Source: Zeimonas sp964538505 (GTDB taxonomy: Bacteria > Pseudomonadota > Gammaproteobacteria > Burkholderiales > Burkholderiaceae_E). Taken from it: a stretch of 64,000 nucleotides of DNA. Location: positions 114,627 through 178,626 of the forward strand of contig CAZIDY010000004.1 of the NCBI GenBank assembly GCA_964538505.1. The letters are read 5' to 3'. Positions 55,477 through 62,779 of the stretch are shown piece after piece; position 1 is the first letter of the stretch; the number at the start of each line of letters is the position of its first letter. A program made the translations under genes and the position numbers. The notes beneath the pieces are model-generated. The model was not told the origin of the DNA and ran no database searches. It saw nothing but the letters and a program-made list of their open reading frames with translations.

Positions 55477-56436
55477 ATGGCGACGAGCTCATCCAGACGC
55501 GAATTTCTCGAAGCATCCGCCGGGCTCGCGCTCGTCGCGCGCGCAACGGCCGCTTCGCTTGCCGCCGCCGTCGTCGGCAGCGCGGCCTTCGCGGCCGACG
55601 ACAACGACGAGTACGTCCCGCGCAGCGGGCAATACGGCAAGGACGTGATCTGGATCCCGACGCCCGATCCGCTCGTCACACGGATGCTGCAGCTCGCGCA
55701 ACTGCGCGCCTCCGATTCGCTGGTCGACCTGGGCTCGGGCGACGGCAAGATCGTCATCGCGGCCGCGCGTGATTTCGGCGCACGTGCACGCGGCATCGAA
55801 TACAACGAGAAGATGGTCGCCTTCGCGCAACAGAACGCCGAGAAGGCGGGCGTATCCGATCGCGCCACCTTCGAGCAGGCCGATCTCTTCGCAAGCGATT
55901 TCTCGTCGGCCGACGTCGTCACGATGTACCTGATGCCGCACCTGAACCTGCGGCTGCGCCACACGCTGCTCGCGATGAAGCCCGGCACGCGCATCGTCTC
56001 GCACGAGTTCCGGATGGGCGACTGGGAGCCTGACGAGAGCTCGCGCATCGGCGCACGGTCGATGCACCTGTGGGTCGTGCCGGCCAACGCCGGCGGCGAA
56101 TGGAAGATGCGGCTGCAGCAGTCGCGCAGTCCCATCGAAACGACGATGAAGATCCAGCAGCACTTCCAGGTGCTCGACGGGCGCGTCGCGTTGGACGACG
56201 TCGAGACGACCATGCGCAACGCGCGCGTGCTCGGCGAGGAAGTGCATTTCGCATTCACCGACGCCGAAGGCGCGCTGCGCACGGTCGATGCGCGCGTCGA
56301 GCCCGGCCGCATGATCGGCGCCGTATCCACCCACGGCGGCGACATCGCGCCCTTCGTCGCCGAGCGCGTCGGCGATGCGCCGCCGATCGAAGGTTCAGCG
56401 CCGATGACACCAGACGAGATCCGGATCGGATCGTGA
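55477..56436 (+). CDS. Tat-signal class I SAM-dependent methyltransferase
   Basis: 319 residues. The N-terminus MATSSSRREFLEASAG is a twin-arginine signal (SRREFLE) followed by a hydrophobic segment ending AAFAAD. The mature protein has the Rossmann methyltransferase motif I LVDLGSGDGKIVIAAA (82-97), ARGIEYNEKMVAFAQQNAEK and a VTMYLMPHLNLRLRHTLLA block, resembling methyltransferases that act on small molecules or lipids. Export of a SAM-dependent enzyme is puzzling because SAM is cytoplasmic. The start follows a GGGGGGAGGG ribosome site. The GTG of the next gene overlaps its stop (GTGA). Confidence 0.8.
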   Translation: MATSSSRREFLEASAGLALVARATAASLAAAVVGSAAFAADDNDEYVPRSGQYGKDVIWIPTPDPLVTRMLQLAQLRASDSLVDLGSGDGKIVIAAARDFGARARGIEYNEKMVAFAQQNAEKAGVSDRATFEQADLFASDFSSADVVTMYLMPHLNLRLRHTLLAMKPGTRIVSHEFRMGDWEPDESSRIGARSMHLWVVPANAGGEWKMRLQQSRSPIETTMKIQQHFQVLDGRVALDDVETTMRNARVLGEEVHFAFTDAEGALRTVDARVEPGRMIGAVSTHGGDIAPFVAERVGDAPPIEGSAPMTPDEIRIGS

Positions 56437-57818
56437 CGCAGCAAGGCGGCGCACCGCAGCCGGTGCTCGGGGTTCGCCACGCGATCGCGATCGTCGTCGG
56501 CATCGTCATCGGTGCCGGCATCTTCAAGGCGCCTTCGCTGGTCGCGCAGATGACCGGATCGCCCGGGTGGATGTTCGGTGCGTGGGCGCTCGGCGGGCTC
56601 GTCTCGCTGGTGGGCGCGCTCTGCTACGCGGAGCTGGCGACGACCTGGCCGCACGCCGGCGGCGACTACCACTTCCTGTGGCGCGCCTACGGACGACGCA
56701 TCTCGTTCCTGTTCGCGTGGGCGCGCTTCGCGGTGATCACCACCGGCTCGATCGCGCTGCTCGGTTTCGTGTTCGGCGACTACATGACGCAGCTCGCGCC
56801 GCTCGGCGCCTGGAGCGAATCGCTGTACGCGGCCGCGGCGATCATCGTGCTCGCCTGGGTGAACCTGCGCGGCATGCACTCGGGCGCCGTTACGCAGAGC
56901 TGGCTCACGGTCGTCGAGGTGATGGGGCTGCTGCTCACGGTCGCGGCGGGGCTGTACCTGCTCACGCAGGGCGCCGGCGCTCCGCCGCCCGCCGCCGGCG
57001 GCGAGACAGCGGGCGCTGCGCCCGGGTGGGGGATGTTCGGGCTGGCGATGGTCTTCGTGCTGCTCACCTACGGCGGATGGAACGAGGCCGCGTACCTCGG
57101 CGCCGAGCTGCGCGACGTCTCGCGCAACATGCTGCGCGTGCTGGTGGCGAGCATCGTGATCATCACCGCGCTGTACCTGCTGGTAAACGCCGCCTACTGG
57201 TACGGGCTGGGCATGACCGGCATGGCGTCGAGCAACGCCGTCGCCGCCGACCTGCTGCGCATGAGCTTCGGACGCACCGGCGAGGTGCTGATCTCGACAG
57301 CCGTCGGCGTGGCTGCACTCACGTCGATCAACGCGACGATGATCGTCGGCGCGCGCTCGAGCTTCGCCGTCGGCAACGACTGGCCGGCGCTCGCTGCGCT
57401 CGGCCGCTGGCATGCGACGCGCGGCACGCCCACCAATGCACTGCTCGCGCAGACCATGTTCGCGCTCGCGCTCGTCGTGCTCGGCAGCAACGCGCGCGGC
57501 GGCTTCGAGACGATGGTCGAGTACACCGCGCCGGTCTTCTGGATCTTCTTCCTGCTGAGCACGGTGGCGTTGATCGTGCTGCGCCGGCGCGAACCGCAGG
57601 CGAAGCGCCCGTTCCGCGTGCCGCTGTATCCGGTGCTGCCGATCGTCTTCGCCGCCGTCTGTGCGTACATGCTCTGGTCGTCGCTGGTCTACGTGCAGCT
57701 CGGCGCGGTCGTCGGCGTAGCCGTGCTCGCCACGGGCGTGCTGCTGATCTTCCTGCTCGATGCGCTCGCTGCGCGCGGCGCGCGCGGGCGCGCCGCGCAG
57801 CCGGGGCGCTCAGCCTGA
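56433..57818 (+). CDS. APC-family amino acid permease
   Basis: 461 residues with about twelve membrane helices. The APC helix-1 motif GIVIGAGIFKAPSLVAQMTG is clear, followed by GLVSLVGALCYAELATTWPH and the long helix 6-8 region with LTYGGWNEAAYLGAELRDVS. It is probably a proton-coupled amino acid or amine importer; the substrate is not predictable. The start is GTG at 56433, coupled to the methyltransferase stop. The pairing of the two is unexplained and may reflect shared regulation. Confidence 0.83.
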   Translation: MTQQGGAPQPVLGVRHAIAIVVGIVIGAGIFKAPSLVAQMTGSPGWMFGAWALGGLVSLVGALCYAELATTWPHAGGDYHFLWRAYGRRISFLFAWARFAVITTGSIALLGFVFGDYMTQLAPLGAWSESLYAAAAIIVLAWVNLRGMHSGAVTQSWLTVVEVMGLLLTVAAGLYLLTQGAGAPPPAAGGETAGAAPGWGMFGLAMVFVLLTYGGWNEAAYLGAELRDVSRNMLRVLVASIVIITALYLLVNAAYWYGLGMTGMASSNAVAADLLRMSFGRTGEVLISTAVGVAALTSINATMIVGARSSFAVGNDWPALAALGRWHATRGTPTNALLAQTMFALALVVLGSNARGGFETMVEYTAPVFWIFFLLSTVALIVLRRREPQAKRPFRVPLYPVLPIVFAAVCAYMLWSSLVYVQLGAVVGVAVLATGVLLIFLLDALAARGARGRAAQPGRSA

Positions 57819-57820
57819 CA

Positions 57821-57848
57821 GCGCCGGGCGCACTGCGGCCCCCGGCGC
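57821..57848 (+). terminator. hairpin after the permease gene
   Basis: GCGCCGGG (57821-57828) pairs with CCCGGCGC (57841-57848) around a 12-base loop, two bases after the stop. No T-tract follows, so it may be a Rho-dependent end or an mRNA stabiliser. The rest of the 214-base gap to metY holds no gene; no SAM or SAH riboswitch was recognised. Confidence 0.35.
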
Positions 57849-58032
57849 GGACGGGGCGCAGCCCGCGCCACATCGCACCGGCCTCGAGCGGAACTGCCGG
57901 CCCGGGCATGAACACCTTCGGCACGCGCATATCGACCGCGGCCGACGGATCCGCTGCCAGAATGGCGGGTTCACGCGGCGCGCGAGGCCGAAACCCGCGC
58001 GCCGCACCGCCCACCCCCACCGGAACCCCCCG

Positions 58033-59307
58033 ATGCGCATCGAAACCCTGGCCGTACACGCCGGCTACAAGCCGGAACCGACGACGAAAGCCGTCGCGGT
58101 GCCGATCTACCAGACCGTCGCCTACGCGTTCGACAGCGCGCAGCACGGCGCCGACCTCTTCGACCTGAAGGTTCCGGGCAACATCTACACGCGGATCATG
58201 AACCCCACCGAGGACGTGCTCGAGCAGCGCGTCGCCGCGCTCGAAGGCGGCGTCGGCGCGCTCGCGCTCGCCTCGGGGATGGCCGCCGTCACCTACTCGA
58301 TCCAGACGATCACCGAGGCGGGCGACAACATCGTCTCGGCGAGCACGCTGTACGGCGGCACCTACAACCTGTTCGCGCACACCTTCCCGCAGCAGGGCAT
58401 CGAGGTGCGCTTCGCCGACGCGAGCAAGCCAGAGAGCTTCGCCGAGAAAATCGACGCACGCACGAAGCTGATCTTCGTCGAGTCGATCGGCAACCCGCTC
58501 GGCAACGTCGTCGACATCGCAAAGCTCGCCGAGGTCGCGCACGCGCACGGCATCCCGCTCATCGTCGACAACACGGTGCCGAGCCCCTATCTGTGCCGGC
58601 CCTTCGAGCACGGCGCCGACATCGTCGTGCACGCGCTGACGAAGTATCTCGGCGGCCATGGCAACAGCATCGGCGGCGCGATCGTCGACAGCGGGAAATT
58701 CCCGTGGGCCGAGCACAAGGCGCGCTTCAGGCGGCTGAACGAGCCCGACGTGAGCTACCACGGCGTCGTCTACACCGAGGCGCTGGGCCCCGCCGCGTAC
58801 ATCGGTCGCGCACGCGTCGTGCCGTTGCGCAACACGGGTGCCGCGATCTCGCCGTTCAACGCCTTCCTGATCCTGCAGGGCATCGAGACGCTGCCGCTGC
58901 GAATGGATCGCACCTGCGAGAACTCGCTCGCGATCGCGAAACACCTGCAGAAGCATCCGAAGGTAGGCTGGGTGCAGTACGCCGGGCTGCCCGAGCACCC
59001 GGATCACGCGCTGGTGAAGAAATACATGGGCGGGCGCGCGTCGGGCATCCTGTCCTTCGGACTGAAGAAGGGCGGCCGCAAAGCCGGCGCGCGCGTGCTC
59101 GACGCGCTGCAGCTCTTCACGCGGCTGGTCAACATCGGCGACGCGAAGTCGCTGGCGACGCATCCGGCGTCGACGACGCACCGGCAGCTGTCGCCCGAGG
59201 AGCTCGCGAATGCGGGCGTCAGCGAGGACATGATCCGGCTGTCGATCGGCATCGAGCACATCGACGACCTGATCGAGGACCTGGATCGGGCGCTCGAGGC
59301 GGGTTGA
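58033..59307 (+). CDS. metY: O-acetylhomoserine aminocarboxypropyltransferase (Cys/Met PLP family)
   Basis: 424 residues, the length of MetY rather than the shorter MetB/MetC. The start MRIETLAVHAGYKPEPTTKA with VPIYQTVAYAF and the PLP Lys204 in HALTKYLGGHGNSIGGAIVD are characteristic, as is NIYTRIMNPTEDVLEQRVAA. It makes homocysteine directly from O-acetylhomoserine and sulfide in the cytoplasm. With metH at 7285-11052 the window holds two steps of methionine synthesis, although far apart. The reaction could also be O-succinylhomoserine sulfhydrylation (metZ). Confidence 0.88.
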   Translation: MRIETLAVHAGYKPEPTTKAVAVPIYQTVAYAFDSAQHGADLFDLKVPGNIYTRIMNPTEDVLEQRVAALEGGVGALALASGMAAVTYSIQTITEAGDNIVSASTLYGGTYNLFAHTFPQQGIEVRFADASKPESFAEKIDARTKLIFVESIGNPLGNVVDIAKLAEVAHAHGIPLIVDNTVPSPYLCRPFEHGADIVVHALTKYLGGHGNSIGGAIVDSGKFPWAEHKARFRRLNEPDVSYHGVVYTEALGPAAYIGRARVVPLRNTGAAISPFNAFLILQGIETLPLRMDRTCENSLAIAKHLQKHPKVGWVQYAGLPEHPDHALVKKYMGGRASGILSFGLKKGGRKAGARVLDALQLFTRLVNIGDAKSLATHPASTTHRQLSPEELANAGVSEDMIRLSIGIEHIDDLIEDLDRALEAG

Positions 59308-59318
59308 GGCGGCGAGAG

Positions 59319-59347
59319 CTTCCGGCTCCCGATCAGGGAGCCGGAGG
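59319..59347. terminator. hairpin after metY
   Basis: CTTCCGGCTCCC (59319-59330) pairs with GGGAGCCGGAGG (59336-59347) with one wobble and a 5-base loop, 12 bases past the stop. No T-tract. Probable 3' end structure of the metY transcript. Confidence 0.4.
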
Positions 59348-59462
59348 ATTCAGTCGCGTGTCGATCGCAGTCGCTCCTGCAGAACGTCCGAATACAGGCC
59401 CCTCGCTGTCGACCTCGAGACGGGACGCACGCTCTGACGACTTGACCCTTCAAGGCAACAGA

Positions 59463-60023
59463 ATGCGAACGCTGATCGCCGCACTGCTCGCAGCCGCTCT
59501 CCCTTCCGCCGTGCACGCGGACGACACGCTATGGGATCGGCTGAAGTCCGACGCGAACATGATTGTATTGATGCGCCACACGGAGTCGACCGGCGGGCAC
59601 CCGCTTGCATGGGATGAAACCGGAGGGTGCCGAGGCGAGCTCGTGCTCTCCGCCAAAGGCAAGGCGCACGCACAGAGACTCGGCGAGGCCTTCGCTTCGC
59701 GCGGGATCACGCCGGTGGTCATCAGCTCGCCGATGTGCCGCTGCCTGCAGACAGCGCGCGAGGCATTCGATACACCGCCGCTCAGCGATCCGGACCTGCG
59801 CGAGGTGGCGAGCGCCGACGCCGCGCGCGCGAAGGCCCATGAGGCGAAGGCGCTCGCGCTGATCGCGCGTAGCCGCGGGAAGGTCCCTATCGTGTTCGTG
59901 AGCCACCGGCCGAACATCGACCAGCTGACGATGGAGCTGATCGCCGACGGCGAACTGCTCGTCGGCGAGGTCGACGAACACGGCGGGATCGAGGTGCTCG
60001 GCAGGATCGTCGTCGCGCCGTGA
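59463..60023 (+). CDS. exported histidine phosphatase family protein
   Basis: 186 residues. A Sec signal peptide MRTLIAALLAAALPSAVHAD begins it. The phosphoglycerate-mutase-like core has the phospho-acceptor His in MIVLMRHTESTGGHPLAWDE, followed by GKAHAQRLGEAFASRGITPV and the second catalytic His in IVFVSHRPNIDQLTME. A periplasmic location and small size resemble SixA-like or other broad phosphatases, but the substrate is unknown. An upstream open frame exists, but MRTLIAALL is the first with a signal peptide. Confidence 0.83.
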   Translation: MRTLIAALLAAALPSAVHADDTLWDRLKSDANMIVLMRHTESTGGHPLAWDETGGCRGELVLSAKGKAHAQRLGEAFASRGITPVVISSPMCRCLQTAREAFDTPPLSDPDLREVASADAARAKAHEAKALALIARSRGKVPIVFVSHRPNIDQLTMELIADGELLVGEVDEHGGIEVLGRIVVAP

Positions 60024-60090
60024 AACGCACGCCGGCCTGATCCTGTAGTCTGCTGCGTCGAATGTCCTCCACCCTCATTGAACGCTTCGC

Positions 60091-60732
60091 ATGAATGCCT
60101 TCGACCGCGGCTTCATCGCGGCCCTCCTGCTCTATCTCGCGATGCTCGCCGTACTGCCGCTCGTGCTGTCGGAGCCGGCCTTCCGGCACTTCTTCTCGGA
60201 GGAAGGCCCGATCGAGATCGCGTCGACGCTGTTCTGGATCGTCGCTGCAGTGATCGTGCTGGCGCGCGTGCGTCCCCTGAGCAGGCGAGCGTGGGCCTTT
60301 GCGCTGCTCTACCTCGTTTTCGCAGCGCGCGAAGCGCAGCTGCACCGCGCATTCACCGCCGACAGCATATTCAAGTCGTCGTACTACCGTCGCGCGGCCG
60401 CGCCCTTCGACGAGAAGCTGATGGCCTTTATCGTGGCGATCGCGATCCTGCTGCTGCTCTTCTACGTGCTATGGGTCGTCGTGCGCTTCCTGTGGAAGGA
60501 GCGCGGCTGGCGCACCCACAGCGGGGCCTGGCTGCTCGCGGGCGTGGCGCTGCTCGTGCTCTCCAAGGTGCTCGACCGGGCCCCTGCCGTGCTCGCCGAA
60601 GACTACGACCTGGTGATCGGCCCGCTCGCCAAGCGCTGCTTCTCCGCCTTCGAGGAAGGCATCGAGGCGATCGTGCCGCTCGCCCTCGCATTCTCGGCAT
60701 GGATCGAGGGCTCGCGGCGACGCTATCTCTGA
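60091..60732 (+). CDS. multi-pass membrane protein of unknown function
   Basis: 213 residues with five or six hydrophobic helices (ALLLYLAMLAVLPLVLSE at the N-terminus, FIVAIAILLLLFYVLWVVVR in the middle). A conserved-looking loop, FAAREAQLHRAFTADSIFKS, with several charged residues could be a functional site. No family recognised. It follows the phosphatase by 67 bases on the same strand. Confidence 0.65.
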   Translation: MNAFDRGFIAALLLYLAMLAVLPLVLSEPAFRHFFSEEGPIEIASTLFWIVAAVIVLARVRPLSRRAWAFALLYLVFAAREAQLHRAFTADSIFKSSYYRRAAAPFDEKLMAFIVAIAILLLLFYVLWVVVRFLWKERGWRTHSGAWLLAGVALLVLSKVLDRAPAVLAEDYDLVIGPLAKRCFSAFEEGIEAIVPLALAFSAWIEGSRRRYL

Positions 60733-60875
60733 CGCGGCGAACCGCATGCAATAGCACTCGCCCTTCGCATCGGGACCACCCGGAGGGACGACAGCATGAT
60801 CCTTCCGGTCGCGCAACGAAAGCGGCTAAGCTGACAGCTCGTTCGAACCACGACTGCACATCGCAGGAGAGGACC

Positions 60876-61220
60876 ATGCCTCTTCTCTTCTCATACGGAA
60901 CGCTGCAGCAGGAAGACGTGCAGCGCGCACTCTTCGGCAGGTCGTTGTCGGGAGGCGCGGACCAGCTGGTCGGCTACGAGCAGTCGCTCGTGCGGATCGA
61001 CGACGACGGAGTCGTCGCGGCCAGCGGAAAGACACACCACCCGATCGTGCGGCCCGGACGCGCGGACGGCCGCGTATCGGGGACCGTCTTCGAGATCACC
61101 GACGAAGAGTTCGCGAACGTCGACCGCTACGAGGTCGGTGCGTACCGTCGGATCGCCGTAGAGCTCGCATCGGGCATGACCGCGTGGGTGTATGTAGATG
61201 CCGGCGCCGAGCCTCGATGA
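60876..61220 (+). CDS. gamma-glutamylcyclotransferase-like (AIG2/GGACT) protein
   Basis: 114 residues. The start MPLLFSYGTLQQEDVQRALF contains the YGTL loop that binds oxoproline products, and the FEITDEEFANVDRYEVGAYR block contains the presumed catalytic Glu. The fold is the small AIG2/GGCT domain; activity on gamma-glutamyl amines or dipeptides is inferred from family. A GGAGAGG site precedes the ATG. It is unrelated in length to the ChaC-type protein at 39692, which belongs to a different branch. Confidence 0.85.
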   Translation: MPLLFSYGTLQQEDVQRALFGRSLSGGADQLVGYEQSLVRIDDDGVVAASGKTHHPIVRPGRADGRVSGTVFEITDEEFANVDRYEVGAYRRIAVELASGMTAWVYVDAGAEPR

Positions 61221-61304
61221 GGTCACGCCCAGGGGCTCGCCGGCCCCGCTGCTCGACGACGGGATCCGTTTCGCGCTGCTGCTGCTCGACAACCAGCCCA
61301 CTGA

Positions 61305-61958
61305 ATGTACGTCCCGACGCATTTCGCCGTACCAGAGCTCGAGGCGCTGCACCGCTTCCTGCGCGCGCATCCGTTCGCCGCGATCGTGATCCACGCCGAC
61401 GGAGTGCTGTCGGCCGATCACATTCCGCTGCTGCTGCAAGCCGAGCCTGCACCCAATGGAACGCTGCTCGGCCACGTTGCGCGCGCGAACCCACTGTGGC
61501 GACACGCGGGCAAGGGGGTGCCGTGTCTCGTCGTCTTCCGGGGCGTCGAGCACTACATCTCGCCGAACGGGTACGCGTCGAAGACGCAGACGGGCAAGGT
61601 CGTGCCGACGTGGAATTACGAAGCGGTGCACGTCAACGGGACGATCCGCGCCGTCGACGACCGCGCCTGGCTTCGGCGTTTCCTCGAAGCGCTCACCGTC
61701 GAGCACGAGCGCTCGCAGCCGAAGCCGTGGAGGATCGACGACGCGCCGGCTGATTACATCGAGACGATGCTCGGCGCCGTCGTCGGCATCGAGATCGCGA
61801 TCGAGCGCATCGTCGGGAAGGCGAAACTCAGCCAGAACCAGCCGTCGGCGAACCGCCACTCGCTGATTGCGGCGCTTCGCGCATCGGACGATCCGGCATC
61901 GAAGGCGATGGCCGACGCGATCGATCGCGCCGACGACGACAGAGGAACGACCCGATGA
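61305..61958 (+). CDS. PaiB-like FMN-binding transcriptional regulator/flavoprotein
   Basis: 217 residues. The N-terminus MYVPTHFAVPELEALHRFLR is the hallmark of PaiB, followed by the split-barrel FMN domain with LLLQAEPAPNGTLLGHVARA and FRGVEHYISPNGYASK, and the family C-terminus with GKAKLSQNQPSANRHSLIAA. In Bacillus PaiB is a negative regulator of sporulation and degradative enzymes; in Gram-negatives the role is unclear and may be stress-related. The gene is complete. Its stop lies 101 bases from the breakpoint of the truncated RND gene. Confidence 0.9.
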   Translation: MYVPTHFAVPELEALHRFLRAHPFAAIVIHADGVLSADHIPLLLQAEPAPNGTLLGHVARANPLWRHAGKGVPCLVVFRGVEHYISPNGYASKTQTGKVVPTWNYEAVHVNGTIRAVDDRAWLRRFLEALTVEHERSQPKPWRIDDAPADYIETMLGAVVGIEIAIERIVGKAKLSQNQPSANRHSLIAALRASDDPASKAMADAIDRADDDRGTTR

Positions 61959-62059
61959 ATCATCGTCAGACTCAAGGAGCGCGGAACGCTGCCTTCTGCT
62001 GCATTTTCGGTCGAGGAAGAAGTTGCCGGAGGAACATCGCTGTGTTTCGCAGCAAAATT

Positions 62060-62779
62060 GCGCGCGTGCACGGCCAGCTGGTAGTCGACGCCGGGCAGCG
62101 ACGGCGCGGCGCCGACGACGCCGGCGGCAACGTTCGCGTTCTGCTCGCGGATCGCGCGCGCGACGTCGGAAGCGGTGAGGCCGCGCGCAGCGACCTTCGT
62201 CGGGTCGAGCCACACGCGCATCGAGTAGTCGCCGGCGCCGAAGATCTGCACCTGCCCGGTGCCTTCGATGCGACCGAGCACGTCGCGCACGTTGAGCACC
62301 GCGTAGTTGCGCAGGTAGTTGACGTCGTAGCGCGCATTCGGCGAGACGAGATGCACGACGAGCAGCAGGTCGGGCGAGCTCTTCGCCGTCGTCACGCCGA
62401 GCCGGCGCACCTCCTCGGGCAGCCGCGGCAGCGCCTGCGACACCCGGTTCTGCACGAGCTGCTGCGCGAGGTCGGGGTCGGCACCCAGCGCAAAGGTGAC
62501 AGTGAGCGCGAGCTTGCCGTCGGAGCTCGCCTGCGAGCCCATGTACAGCATGCCGTCGACGCCGGTGATCGCCTCCTCGAGCGGCGAGGCAACCGTCTCG
62601 GAGATCACCTTCGGATTCGCGCCGGGGTAGCTCGCGTTGACGACGATCGCCGGCGGCGCCACTTCCGGGTACTCGGAGACCGGCAGGTTCCACAGGCCGA
62701 TCGCACCTGCCAGGAAGACGAGGATCGACAGGACGCCGGCGAGGATCGGCCGGTCGATGAAGTAATGCGACAGCTTCAT
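62060..62779 (-). pseudogene. truncated RND efflux permease (HAE1 type), 5' remnant
   Basis: Starts as a normal RND pump (MKLSHYFIDRPILAGVLSIL then LPVSEYPEVAPPAIVVNASY) and follows the family through SMRVWLDPTKVAARGLTASD to GVDYQLAVHAR at residue 240. Beyond 62060 the frame continues to 61754 but is unrelated to any RND protein and overlaps the PaiB gene. About 800 residues (all later transmembrane helices, including the proton-relay Asp pair) are missing, so it cannot pump. Its ATG overlaps the stop of the adaptor gene in ATGA. The breakpoint marks a deletion or rearrangement. Confidence 0.88.

Noticed and set aside
57849..58032. SAM or SAH riboswitch upstream of metY
   Set aside because: The region is GC-rich with many possible stems but no recognisable aptamer core.
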